A DNA stretch of 64,000 bases, from contig NZ_JADBEL010000010.1 in NCBI RefSeq assembly GCF_014873855.1, forward strand, positions 1 through 64,000. Direction: 5' to 3'. The notes beneath the pieces were generated by a model, which saw nothing but the letters and a program-made list of their open reading frames with translations, was not told where the DNA came from and made no database searches. Shown piece by piece: positions 26,697-35,780 of the stretch (the stretch's first letter is position 1; each line of letters begins with the position of its first letter). The stretch is from Sporosarcina limicola. GTDB lineage: Bacteria; Bacillota; Bacilli; Bacillales_A; Planococcaceae. Position numbers and translations under genes: made by a program.

Positions 26697-27629
26697 ATGA
26701 CTAAGAAAAAGATTGGACTTCTAGTGATGGCCTATGGAACGCCGTATAAAGAAGAGGATATTGAATCATATTACACGCATATTCGGCATGGCCGCCCACC
26801 TGCACCTGAGCAATTGGAAGACCTTCAGAACCGCTATGCAGCAATCGGCGGGATTTCTCCGCTGGCCAAGATTACCAAAAGTCAAGCGAATGCGTTATGC
26901 AATCGTCTAAATAAAGTGCAGGACGACATCGAATTTAAAGTTTATATCGGTTTAAAACATATAACACCGTTCATCGAAGATGCTGTACAAAGGATGCATG
27001 ATGATGGAATCGAAGAAGCGGTCTCGATTGTATTGGCACCGCATTTCTCCACGTTCTCAGTTAAGTCATATAATGGCCGCGCGCAAGAAGAAGCAGACAA
27101 ACATGGCATTTCAATTACTTCGGTCGAAAGTTGGTATAAGCAACCGAAATTCATCGAATATTGGGCGGATAAAGTGCGCGGTACGTATGAGAGTATAAGC
27201 GAAGAAGAACGAGCAGGTGCCTGTCTCATTGTTTCGGCGCATTCGTTGCCAGAAAAAATTCTTGCAAATGGTGACCCGTATGCAGATCAGTTAAAAGAAA
27301 CGGCAGATTTGATTGCAGCAGCAGCGGGTGTTGAAAATTATGAAGTCGGATGGCAAAGTGAAGGGCAGACACCAGAACCATGGCTTGGTCCGGACGTTCA
27401 AGATTTGACGCGGGCCTTATATACTAAAAAGGGATACAAAGCATTCATCTATACGCCAGTCGGATTTGTTTCAGATCATCTTGAAGTGTTATATGACAAT
27501 GATCATGAGTGCAAAGTCGTTTGCGATGAAATCGGTGCTTCCTATTATCGACCAATCATGCCGAACATCGATCCTTTATTCGTAGATTCGATGGTAGATG
27601 CGGTTTTGGAAAAAGTGAAACCACAATAA
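26697..27629 (+). CDS. hemH: Coproporphyrin III ferrochelatase
   Basis: Inserts Fe2+ into coproporphyrin III in the Gram-positive coproporphyrin-dependent haem pathway. The ATG at 26697 behind GAAGAGGTG gives 310 residues, the same as B. subtilis HemH. Motifs: [27 protein letters not shown], the metal-site region [17 protein letters not shown] with His, [26 protein letters not shown], and the catalytic Glu in [15 protein letters not shown]. It lies 20 bp after hemE and 44 bp before hemY. Confidence 0.96.
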   Translation: MTKKKIGLLVMAYGTPYKEEDIESYYTHIRHGRPPAPEQLEDLQNRYAAIGGISPLAKITKSQANALCNRLNKVQDDIEFKVYIGLKHITPFIEDAVQRMHDDGIEEAVSIVLAPHFSTFSVKSYNGRAQEEADKHGISITSVESWYKQPKFIEYWADKVRGTYESISEEERAGACLIVSAHSLPEKILANGDPYADQLKETADLIAAAAGVENYEVGWQSEGQTPEPWLGPDVQDLTRALYTKKGYKAFIYTPVGFVSDHLEVLYDNDHECKVVCDEIGASYYRPIMPNIDPLFVDSMVDAVLEKVKPQ

Positions 27630-27673
27630 GTGGGAGGAACCAAAAGAAGCGAAATAATAAATATAGAAAGAAA

Positions 27674-29110
27674 GTGATGATGGACATGAATGAGCAAAAT
27701 AAGAAAGTCGTCATCGTCGGTGGGGGAATTACAGGCCTCTCCGCAGCGTTCTATATGCAGAAAGAAGCACGTGAAAAAGGGCTTCCGCTCGATGTTATTC
27801 TCGTTGAAGCAGCGAACAGGCTTGGCGGTAAAATTCAGACGGTTAGACGTGATGGTTTTGTCATCGAGCGTGGTCCAGATTCTTTCCTCATACGGAAAAA
27901 AAGTGTTGGGGTACTTGCGGAAGACCTTGGTATTAAAGGAGAACTTGTGAAAAATGCGACAGGGCAGGCATATGTTCTCGTAAACGATGAACTCCATCCG
28001 ATTCCAGGTGGTTCTATCATGGGCATCCCTACTGAAGTCGGCCCATTTTTGAAGACAAGGCTGTTTACGATGGCTGGTAAAATACGAGCAGCAGGAGACT
28101 TCATTCTTCCGCGCTCTGGCATTGAAGGGGATCAATCGCTGGGTAAGTTTTTTCGCAGACGATTTGGTTCGGAAATCGTCGAGAACTTAATTGAACCTCT
28201 ATTGTCTGGTGTGTACGCAGGCGATATCGATCATATGAGTTTGGAATCGACATTTCCACAATTTTACGAAGTGGAAAAAAAACACCGGAGTCTCATTCTA
28301 GGGATGAAAAAAACGACACCTAAACAACTGCCGCAGAAAAATAGTCATGGTGCAAAGAAGGAAGGGGTTTTTCATTCATTCCGTAACGGGCTTGAAACCC
28401 TTGTGGAAGCAATCGAACAACAGCTCGAACCGGGGTCTGTTATGAAAGGGATTCGCATTGAAGGAATTGAAGAGCCTAAGACCTCCGAGGATAAGACGGT
28501 TCTCCAATTGAACGATGGACAGAAGATCGAAGTAGACGCTGTTATACTGACGACAGGTCATGAGGTGGCAAGCCGTTTGTTCGCTCCATATGATTTGCTG
28601 CAGGGGTTGAAAGAAATCCGAACCACTTCGGTGGCAACGATTGCGTTAGCCTTTCCGGAAGAATCTGTTGTGCAAGATAAGGAGGGAACAGGATTCCTTG
28701 TCTCAAGAAGTAGCGATTATTCAATTACCGCGTGTACGTGGACGCATCGGAAATGGCCAACGACAACGCCTGATGGAAAAATACTTCTACGGGCATTTGT
28801 AGGACGAGCCGGTGATGAAGCGATTGTCGACTTGTCAGATAGGGAAATCGAGAAAATCGTCCTTGCCGATCTCAGTAAAATCATCGAGATAAAAGGTAAA
28901 CCTGATTTCACGATTATTACCCGTTGGAAAGAAGATCGGCCACAATACCGGGTTGGACATAAAAAACGGATTGAGGCAGCACGTGCAGAATTGAAAGTGA
29001 AGTTTCCTCAGATAAAACTGGCTGGCGCTTCCTATGATGGTGTTGGTTTACCCGATTGCATCGACCAAGGAAGAGTTGCGGTGAAGGAAGTTTTGGAAGA
29101 GTTATTTTAA
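27674..29110 (+). CDS. hemY: Coproporphyrinogen III oxidase (HemY/CgoX)
   Basis: FAD-dependent oxidase converting coproporphyrinogen III to coproporphyrin III, just before ferrochelatase in the pathway; 478 residues. FAD-binding VVIVGGGITGLSAAFYM (about 12-28), then VEAANRLGGKIQT, ERGPDSFL, and C-terminal GASYDGVGLPDCIDQGR. The ribosome site is weak (AGAAAG) and ATGATG at 27674 gives two possible starts. It is the last gene of hemEHY and a terminator follows. Confidence 0.95.
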   Translation: MMMDMNEQNKKVVIVGGGITGLSAAFYMQKEAREKGLPLDVILVEAANRLGGKIQTVRRDGFVIERGPDSFLIRKKSVGVLAEDLGIKGELVKNATGQAYVLVNDELHPIPGGSIMGIPTEVGPFLKTRLFTMAGKIRAAGDFILPRSGIEGDQSLGKFFRRRFGSEIVENLIEPLLSGVYAGDIDHMSLESTFPQFYEVEKKHRSLILGMKKTTPKQLPQKNSHGAKKEGVFHSFRNGLETLVEAIEQQLEPGSVMKGIRIEGIEEPKTSEDKTVLQLNDGQKIEVDAVILTTGHEVASRLFAPYDLLQGLKEIRTTSVATIALAFPEESVVQDKEGTGFLVSRSSDYSITACTWTHRKWPTTTPDGKILLRAFVGRAGDEAIVDLSDREIEKIVLADLSKIIEIKGKPDFTIITRWKEDRPQYRVGHKKRIEAARAELKVKFPQIKLAGASYDGVGLPDCIDQGRVAVKEVLEELF

Positions 29111-29120
29111 ATAAAAAAAT

Positions 29121-29160
29121 AAAAACAGCTGTAGGAGTGTAAATCCAGCAGCTGTTTTTT
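29121..29160 (+). terminator. Terminator of hemEHY
   Basis: AAAAACAGCTG (29121-29131) and CAGCTGTTTTTT (29149-29160). The A-tract on the left means it can also end the convergent yhfH. Confidence 0.88.
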
Positions 29161-29165
29161 TGTAT

Positions 29166-29291
29166 TCATAAGATGTTGCAAAAGTCGCATTTATTGCCGT
29201 AGCACTCATGCTGCTCTTCAATTTCTTGGCCACAGACCTCACATTTTTTTGCAGGTAGGTTTTTGAAAAACTCGATGATGTTTTCAAGCAT
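29166..29291 (-). CDS. yhfH: YhfH-family small zinc-ribbon-like protein
   Basis: A 41-residue protein. The ATG at 29291 follows AAGGAGGGAATACGAAT; a longer in-frame extension to 29363 lacks a ribosome site. It begins MLENIIEFFKNLPAKK, then CEVC and, 15 residues on, CDFC, so two CxxC pairs could bind one zinc. Small YhfH proteins with this layout occur in bacilli near the lplJ region. The function is unknown. It is divergent from lplJ and convergent with hemY. Confidence 0.8.
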   Translation of the reverse strand: MLENIIEFFKNLPAKKCEVCGQEIEEQHECYGNKCDFCNIL

Positions 29292-29431
29292 ATTCGTATT
29301 CCCTCCTTTAATTTGTACTAGTACGGTATTTGTTATTATTAGTGTATTATAACAGATGAACAAATGTCAACACATTTCTGAACTTTTCGGTTAAAATAGT
29401 TTAGAACCTATTCAACTAAGGAGCGATTACT

Positions 29432-30424
29432 ATGTTTTTTATTGATAATAAAGGAATTACAGACCCGCGTATTAACCTCGCAATTGAGGAGTATGCACTG
29501 AAGACGATGGATATCGACAAAGATTCTTTTTTGTTGTTCTATATCAATGAACCCTCCATTATCATCGGGAAAAATCAAAACACAATCGAGGAGATTGATA
29601 CAGACTATGTGGAGGCGAACGGAATCCATGTTGTGCGTCGTCTTTCTGGCGGTGGCGCAGTTTACCACGATCTAGGTAACTTGAATTTTAGTTTTATTAC
29701 GAAGGATGATGGCGAATCATTCCGCAATTTTAAAAAGTTTACTGAACCGGTTGTTGGGGCACTTGCGAAAATGGGGGTTAAGGCAGAACTGCTGGGGCGC
29801 AATGACATCCTTGTTGATGGACGTAAGATTTCAGGGAATGCACAGTTTTCAACAAATCACCGCATGTTCAGTCACGGTACACTCATGTTTGATACAGAAA
29901 TCGAACAGGTTGTTTCTGCACTGAAAGTACGGAAAGATAAGATTGAATCTAAAGGCATAAAGTCCATTCGCAGCCGCGTTGCAAATATTTCTGAATTTCT
30001 ACAAAAACCGATGACCATTGAACAGTTCCGATTGGAAATTTTGAAATCGATTTTTGAGGGTGAAGAGAACATTAAATACATGGAATTAACGGATGAAGAT
30101 TGGGAGAAAATCCATGAACTCTCGAAAGAACGTTATGCGAATTGGGATTGGAACTACGGAAAATCACCAAAATTTAATATACAACACTCTCACCGATTTC
30201 CAGTCGGCGGTATCGATGTTCGTCTACATGTGAACAGAGGAATTATCGAGGATATAAGCATTTTCGGAGACTTTTTCGGTGTTGGAGAAGTGGCGGTTAT
30301 TGAAGATGGTTTGAAAGGTATCCAGTATGATAGAGTATCAATCGGAGAAGCAATTAGTTCAATTGATATTCCAACGTACCTTGGTGGGATTACGAAAGAA
30401 CAATTTTCACAGTTGATTTATTGA
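29432..30424 (+). CDS. lplJ: Lipoate-protein ligase
   Basis: Attaches scavenged lipoate to E2 and GcvH domains using ATP; 330 residues. Motifs: INLAIEEYAL, the nucleotide/lipoate site VVRRLSGGGAVYHDLGNLNFSF, GRNDILVDGRKISGNAQ with the catalytic Lys in GRKISGNAQ, HGTLMFD, and a C-terminal accessory domain with IKSIRSRVANI. RBS AAGGAGCG is upstream. It is monocistronic, with a good terminator and then a 41-bp tandem array behind it. Confidence 0.95.
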   Translation: MFFIDNKGITDPRINLAIEEYALKTMDIDKDSFLLFYINEPSIIIGKNQNTIEEIDTDYVEANGIHVVRRLSGGGAVYHDLGNLNFSFITKDDGESFRNFKKFTEPVVGALAKMGVKAELLGRNDILVDGRKISGNAQFSTNHRMFSHGTLMFDTEIEQVVSALKVRKDKIESKGIKSIRSRVANISEFLQKPMTIEQFRLEILKSIFEGEENIKYMELTDEDWEKIHELSKERYANWDWNYGKSPKFNIQHSHRFPVGGIDVRLHVNRGIIEDISIFGDFFGVGEVAVIEDGLKGIQYDRVSIGEAISSIDIPTYLGGITKEQFSQLIY

Positions 30425-30436
30425 GAAAAAAGTGCG

Positions 30437-30464
30437 GAGCCTGACTATATGTCGGGCTCTTTTT
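30437..30464 (+). terminator. Terminator of lplJ
   Basis: GAGCCTGAC / GTCGGGCTC 9-bp stem with a TATAT loop, followed by five T. The tandem array begins 16 bp later, so the array lies outside the lplJ transcript unless there is readthrough. Confidence 0.88.
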
Positions 30465-30479
30465 GGTTTGAGATGAAGC

Positions 30480-31230
30480 GAAGCGACTGATTAAAGAGGT
30501 TAACCGACTGATTCCACTAGCGAAGCGACCAATTAAAGAGGTTAACCGACTGATTCCGCTAGCGAAGCGACCAATTAAGAAATTGAGCGACTGATTCCAC
30601 TAGCGAAGCGACCGATTAAGCAATCAAGCGACTGATTCCACTAGCGAAGCGACCGATAAAGAAATTGAGCGACTGATTCCACTAGCGAAGCGACCGATAA
30701 AGAAATTGAGCGACTGATTCCACTAGCGAAGCAACCGATTAAAGAGGTTAACCGACTGATTCCACTAGCGAAGCGACCGATTAAGCAATCAAGCGACTGA
30801 TTCCACTAGCGAAGCGACCAATTCCATTAGCGAAGCGACCGATTAAAGAGGTTAACCGACTGATTCCACTAGCGAAGCGACCGATTAAGCAATCAAGCGA
30901 CTGATTCCATTAGCGAAGCGACCGATTAAAGAGGTTAACCGACTGATTCCACTAGCGAAGCGACCGATTAAGCAATCAAGCGACTGATTCCATTAGCGAA
31001 GCGACCGATTAAAGAGGTTAACCGACTGATTCCACTAGCGAAGCGACCGATTAAGCAATCAAGCGACTGATTCCACTAGCGAAGCGACCGATTAAGCAAT
31101 CAAGTGACTGATTCCACTAGCGAAGCGACCGATTAAGCAATCAAGCGACTGATTCCACTAGCGAAGCGACCGATTAAGCAATCAAGCGACTGATTCCACT
31201 AGCGAAGCGACCAATTAAGCAAACAAGCGA
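30480..31230 (+). repeat. Tandem array, family A (41/42-bp unit), locus A2
   Basis: Eighteen full units and one 21-bp half unit start at 30480, 30522, 30564, 30605, 30646, 30687, 30728, 30770, 30811, 30832 (half), 30874, 30915, 30957, 30998, 31040, 31081, 31122, 31163 and 31204. Two unit types mix: a 41-bp type with AAGCAATCAAGCG in the middle and a 42-bp type with AAAGAGGTTAACCG. Every unit keeps GAAGCGACC and a CGACTGATTCC half about 21 bp later. Consensus and polarity equal locus A1. There are no unique spacers. Confidence 0.97.
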
Positions 31231-31291
31231 CTTATCACGCGCTATCTCTTTTTGCGTTATAATGAAAACAAGTGTGAAAGGGGAATGACCA

Positions 31292-31996
31292 ATGGGAAAT
31301 CACCGTATATTCATAGTTGAAGACGATCGAAAAATTGCACAACTATTAGCAGATACGCTCCGGAAATACCAATACGATGTAGCGATTGTTGAAGACTTCG
31401 ATCGCGTCACCGTAGAATGCTTGGCATTCGATCCGCATCTTATTTTGTTAGACATCAATCTGCCTTCATATGATGGTTATTATTGGTGTCGTCAACTACG
31501 CCAACATACAATGTGTCCGATACTTTTCATCTCTGCGAGGTCAGGAGATATGGACCAAGTATTTGCGTTGGAAAATGGCGGAGACGACTTCATTACGAAA
31601 CCTTTCCATTACGAAATCGTCCTTGCCAAGATAAGAAGTCATCTTCGAAGGTCATTCGGTGAATACGCTCCGAGTCAATCCGAACGGATGGTGAAACTGG
31701 GGGCGCTACATTTATATATCGAGCGGATGGAGTTGCATGTACGTGACAATATCGTTCCGCTTCAGAAAAAAGAGTGTGTCATCCTCGAACTGCTAATGGA
31801 TGCCTCTCCGAAGGTCGTATCGCGTGAGAGATTACTTGAAGAGCTGTGGGACGACCAGTCCTTTGTTGATGAAAATACATTGAACGTCAATATGACACGT
31901 GTACGGAAAAAGCTTACTGATTACGGCATCCATTCAGCCATCGAAACGGTTCGAGGTGCGGGTTATCGATTTTTACCCGTACAGGAGGAGACATGA
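31292..31996 (+). CDS. OmpR-family response regulator, Bce type
   Basis: DNA-binding response regulator of 234 residues. The receiver has FIVEDDRKIAQLL, phospho-acceptor Asp54 in HLILLDINLPSYDGY, and the switch Lys in FITKPFHYE. The C-terminal winged helix ends AIETVRGAGYRFLP. It is the first gene of a four-gene module with kinase, ABC ATPase and permease that matches BceRS-BceAB antimicrobial-peptide resistance systems. A TATAAT box lies at 31258-31263 just after the tandem array. The start follows GAAAGGGGAATG. Confidence 0.93.
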   Translation: MGNHRIFIVEDDRKIAQLLADTLRKYQYDVAIVEDFDRVTVECLAFDPHLILLDINLPSYDGYYWCRQLRQHTMCPILFISARSGDMDQVFALENGGDDFITKPFHYEIVLAKIRSHLRRSFGEYAPSQSERMVKLGALHLYIERMELHVRDNIVPLQKKECVILELLMDASPKVVSRERLLEELWDDQSFVDENTLNVNMTRVRKKLTDYGIHSAIETVRGAGYRFLPVQEET

Positions 31997-33045
31997 AAAA
32001 GTTCAGCCTATTCCTAAGGGAGCACTTGTCATTTATCGCATTTCAAACGTTTCTCGTGCTGTTCATTTTGATATTATATTGGTTGGATGGCTTTCGTAAC
32101 GTTAATACGGCAATCTATTCAATTAGTATAAGCATGCTATTGACTGCGGGATTTCTCGGTGCGAAATTCATCATGAGACGTTCATTTTATACAGCAATTA
32201 TAAGGAAACCAGAGAAAATGGAAGATGCGCTTATTCGTCATGCCCAATCTCCGGAACATAGGCAAACAACTGAATTCATGCGTGTCTTGTACAAACTTTA
32301 TCAAAAAGAAGTGCAAACATTGTATGCGGCTCAACACCGACAACTTCATTTCATGAATCAATGGGTGCATCAAATGAAAACCCCGATTTCTGTCATCGGG
32401 CTGCTGTTGCAGGAGGAAACCGAGTTGAACCGTGATAGCATTGCTGAAGAAATCGAGAAAATTCAGCGTGGCCTTGATTCGATACTGGTGAATGCACGGC
32501 TTGAAACGTTTGAACAGGATATGCGAATTGAACGAATCGCTTTAAAAGGACTTGTACAAGAAATCCTGACGGAGCATAAGCGGCTGTTCATCACCAATGG
32601 GATTTTTCCAGTCATTTCGATTGATGACAACTATCTTGTTGCGACCGATATGAAGTGGATGAAAATCGTTATCGGTCAATTCATTACAAATGCGGTGAAA
32701 TATACATTTGAAAAAGGAATGAAAGTCTATTTATCAGCGGAGTGCACGGAGAATGGTCTGAAACTTACCATCCAGGATGAAGGGGTCGGCATTCCGAAAT
32801 CGGATTTGAAACGTGTCGCAAAGGCCTTTTTTACTGGTGAAAATGGACGGCTAACTGGGGAATCAACGGGCATGGGGCTCTACATCGCATCAGAAGTGTG
32901 CACTAGGCTTGGCCATCCGTTAACGATTGAATCGGAACTTGGAGTTGGAACTTGCGTAACAGTACTGTTTGAAAATGGAGAGGCGGGGAAGACGGATGAC
33001 GCGGAACGCAATCGTGGAACTGACGGAAGTGACGAAAATCTATGA
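31993..33045 (+). CDS. Intramembrane-sensing histidine kinase, Bce type
   Basis: Sensor kinase of 350 residues. Two TM helices (about 12-32 and 37-60) are joined by almost no extracellular loop, typical of BceS-like kinases that read the state of the ABC permease rather than the drug itself. Phospho-acceptor His126 lies in QWVHQMKTPISVIGL. The ATPase domain has QFITNAVKYTF, DEGVGIPKSDL and GESTGMGLYIASEV. Its ATG overlaps the regulator stop (ATGA), and its 3' end overlaps the ABC gene by 50 bases. Confidence 0.93.
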   Translation: MKKFSLFLREHLSFIAFQTFLVLFILILYWLDGFRNVNTAIYSISISMLLTAGFLGAKFIMRRSFYTAIIRKPEKMEDALIRHAQSPEHRQTTEFMRVLYKLYQKEVQTLYAAQHRQLHFMNQWVHQMKTPISVIGLLLQEETELNRDSIAEEIEKIQRGLDSILVNARLETFEQDMRIERIALKGLVQEILTEHKRLFITNGIFPVISIDDNYLVATDMKWMKIVIGQFITNAVKYTFEKGMKVYLSAECTENGLKLTIQDEGVGIPKSDLKRVAKAFFTGENGRLTGESTGMGLYIASEVCTRLGHPLTIESELGVGTCVTVLFENGEAGKTDDAERNRGTDGSDENL

Positions 33046-33778
33046 AGGAAAAGTGATGTACCGTGCATTAAACCGTCTTGATTTCGAAGTGGAAGAAGGG
33101 GAATTCGTTGCAGTGATGGGGCCTTCGGGTAGTGGGAAAACGACATTGTTAAACTTAGTTTCAACCATCGACGTGCCGACGTACGGACGTTTGATGATTA
33201 ACGGTATTGAACCGGAAGTCCTTAAACAAAATGAACTTGCGCTATTTCGACGACGGAATCTAGGTTTTGTCTTTCAGGACATTAATCTTCTTCGAATGTT
33301 GACAGTTGAGGAGAACTTGGTCTTGCCGTTGACACTCGATGGTTTACCCGTTAAAGAAATGGAAAAGCGCGTCACGGAACTGGCAAATCAGCTCAACTTG
33401 AAGCATATTCTGGACCGTAGACCCGATGAACTATCTGGTGGACAAGCACAGCGCACAGCGATTGGACGGGCACTTATCCATAAACCAAAGATTATTCTTG
33501 CAGATGAACCGACTGGAAATCTCGATTCGAAATCTGCGAAGGATGTACTCGAATTACTTAGCCAAATCAACCGAACTGAGCGAACGACAGTCATCATGGT
33601 GACACATGATCCAATCGCTGCAAGTTACTGTGACCGCGTGTTATTCATCAAAGATGGCGAATTTTTCAATGAAATCTATAAAGACGAACGCCGTCAAACA
33701 TTTTTCCAACGTATCCTAAACGTCTTATCGTTGCTCGGGGGAAACGTAAATGACCTTTCGTCAGTTCGCTTACCGTAA
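32996..33778 (+). CDS. ABC transporter ATP-binding protein, BceA-like
   Basis: ATPase of 260 residues. The ATG at 32996 (GGCGGGGAAG upstream) gives a normal N-terminus, MTRNAIVELTEVTKIYEG; the frame runs on to 32969. Walker A MGPSGSGKTTLL, Q-loop FVFQDINLLRML, signature LSGGQAQRTAIGRAL, Walker B IILADEPTGNLD and H-loop VTHDPIAASYC. The C-terminus HDP...YCDRVLFIKDG and RQTFFQRILNVL is characteristic of BceA-type proteins. It partners with the 10-TM permease next door. Confidence 0.94.
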   Translation: MTRNAIVELTEVTKIYEGKVMYRALNRLDFEVEEGEFVAVMGPSGSGKTTLLNLVSTIDVPTYGRLMINGIEPEVLKQNELALFRRRNLGFVFQDINLLRMLTVEENLVLPLTLDGLPVKEMEKRVTELANQLNLKHILDRRPDELSGGQAQRTAIGRALIHKPKIILADEPTGNLDSKSAKDVLELLSQINRTERTTVIMVTHDPIAASYCDRVLFIKDGEFFNEIYKDERRQTFFQRILNVLSLLGGNVNDLSSVRLP

Positions 33779-35684
33779 CGTCGTTCGGAATAGGCGGATT
33801 TACGCAGCATTTTTCATGGCGAGCGTCTTTTCAGTTATGGTCTTTTTCCTATACTCCATGTTGCTATATCACCCCTCGATTGAAGACCGCTTTATACAGG
33901 ACATCGCGTTTATGGGGATGGGTGTGGCAGAAATCATTTTGTATATTTTCACGGTTTTTTTCTTGTTTTATTCGATGCGGGCATTCCTACAGGCCAGATC
34001 GAAGGAATTCGGAATTTTACTCCATCTAGGAATGGCAAAACGTCAGTTGAATCGTTTGATTTTCATTGAGACGATGTTCATTGGGGTGGCATCGATTGCG
34101 GCGGGGACATTCCTTGGCTACATGTTTTCGAAGTTCTTTTTCATGATTGTTCGCGAAATTGTGCTACTACCGGCATTGCCTCTGTATTTTTCATGGCAAC
34201 CATTCGCGCTTACAATCGGTGCTTTTATGAGTCTGTTCGTCATCATTTCATATGTGGCACCGGTGTTCATCCGAACGGGAAAAGTAGCGGATCTCATTCA
34301 GGGGGATACGGGAAAACAGACAGGGTATGATTATTCCAAAAGTCGCGGTTATCTTGGGTTGCTTTTTCTTGGATTGTCCTACGCCATGGCCGCATCGACG
34401 ACCAACTCGATTGTCATCGGTCTCCTTTTTTTATTGCCACCATTTGCGACAATAGGAACCTATTATTTTTTTACGGATTCCCTGCCACTGCTCCTTCATA
34501 AAATACGGGGTAGAAAAAATCTATATTGGCGTGATTTATGGATGTTGTCAATATCGGAGGGCGTTGTGCGGCTTCGCGAAAACGCACGCATGTTTTTCAT
34601 CGTGACAATTGTATCCACAGTAGCCTTTATGTCTGTTGGGATACTTGCCTCTCTCACTTCATTTGCCTCCCAGTACCGGGAAATGCATCCGCTTGGCCTT
34701 GAGTATCGGAGTAATTGGGAAAACGGACACGAGCAGAAACATATTGCCCAGCTTGAGGATGAACTAAACACGCATGAAATCGATTATACTCTGGTTCAAT
34801 TTCAAATACTGCAACAGACTTCTTCATTCACGGACAATACCGTCGAGATAGTGAAGTTGTCTAATGTAAACAAACTTGCCTTGTCGTTTGGCCATCCGGC
34901 TGTGAAGTTGAAAGAAGGGGAGGCGATTTTCTTACCGCCGACCGTTTCATGGTACAAACAACTACGGGATCGATCCGTAACCACATTGCTAAAGGATAGT
35001 GGCGTGAGAGTTCGAATTAACGGGGCTTACCCATACCATTTGTTTTCAGCCTACTCGATTGGCATGAACGCCGTTATTTTGAACGATGTGGATTATGATA
35101 AAGTGTTGGAAAGCGAATCGACTCGAAACCTTTATTCATTTATGTACTATGCGTTCAATGTACCCGAATGGGAGAGAACGAGGGATATTGGCCTATCAAT
35201 CGATGCATCAATAACGGAATCCCTTCTTTCTGAGACGGGTGACAAGTTATATTATTCATTTAAAAATCCTGGATTAAACTATTCAGTTTTGCGCACGACT
35301 TTTTCATTATTATTATTTATCGGGTTATTACTTGCAGCGGTACTTTTCTTGGCAGCAGGAAGCTTCATCTACTTTAGGTTGTATACGTCGCTTGAGCAGG
35401 ATCGGAAACAGTTTGACGTGCTTCGGAGAATGGGCATTACGGACAGGGAATTCAAAAAAATTGTCAACCGGCAACTAATTCCACAATTTTTCTTTCCGTG
35501 GGGTGTTGCGCTTGTCCATAGTTCGTTTGCATTTTTATCGCTCCAAGTAATTTGGGATGAACTCGCAGAAATTTCTATTGTGAAAGAACTTATTTTCGTT
35601 CTTGTGGGCTTCACATGTATGCAAATTCTCTACTTCTATTTAATACGTTGGCGCTACTTGGCACATATTAAGGCATCGGAATAA
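33750..35684 (+). CDS. BceB-type ABC permease (antimicrobial peptide detoxification)
   Basis: Permease of 644 residues, with about ten TM helices and a large extracellular domain of about 200 residues between TM7 and TM8 (about residues 310-510), the hallmark of BceB proteins that free lipid-II-cycle intermediates from bacitracin or lantibiotics. FtsX-like pieces are SKEFGILLHLGMAKRQL near residue 90 and QFDVLRRMGITDREF near 560. It overlaps the ATPase gene by 29 bases. The target peptide cannot be told from sequence. Confidence 0.92.
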   Translation: MTFRQFAYRNVVRNRRIYAAFFMASVFSVMVFFLYSMLLYHPSIEDRFIQDIAFMGMGVAEIILYIFTVFFLFYSMRAFLQARSKEFGILLHLGMAKRQLNRLIFIETMFIGVASIAAGTFLGYMFSKFFFMIVREIVLLPALPLYFSWQPFALTIGAFMSLFVIISYVAPVFIRTGKVADLIQGDTGKQTGYDYSKSRGYLGLLFLGLSYAMAASTTNSIVIGLLFLLPPFATIGTYYFFTDSLPLLLHKIRGRKNLYWRDLWMLSISEGVVRLRENARMFFIVTIVSTVAFMSVGILASLTSFASQYREMHPLGLEYRSNWENGHEQKHIAQLEDELNTHEIDYTLVQFQILQQTSSFTDNTVEIVKLSNVNKLALSFGHPAVKLKEGEAIFLPPTVSWYKQLRDRSVTTLLKDSGVRVRINGAYPYHLFSAYSIGMNAVILNDVDYDKVLESESTRNLYSFMYYAFNVPEWERTRDIGLSIDASITESLLSETGDKLYYSFKNPGLNYSVLRTTFSLLLFIGLLLAAVLFLAAGSFIYFRLYTSLEQDRKQFDVLRRMGITDREFKKIVNRQLIPQFFFPWGVALVHSSFAFLSLQVIWDELAEISIVKELIFVLVGFTCMQILYFYLIRWRYLAHIKASE

Positions 35685-35703
35685 TTTTCCGGTGCTTTCT
35701 TTA
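35673..35703 (+). terminator. Terminator of the Bce-type operon
   Basis: GCATCGGAA / TTCCGGTGC 9-bp stem overlapping the permease stop codon, followed by TTTCTTT. Confidence 0.8.
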
Positions 35704-35780
35704 TGCTTCAGGATAATTGGACTCTCGTAATCTTGTATTTTCTGAACTTTTCTTATATAATGATTTAGGTAGAGTAATGA

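Noticed and set aside
30480..31230. CRISPR array
   Set aside because: The units repeat head to tail over their whole length with no unique spacers, and no cas genes are present. The same holds for the other arrays.
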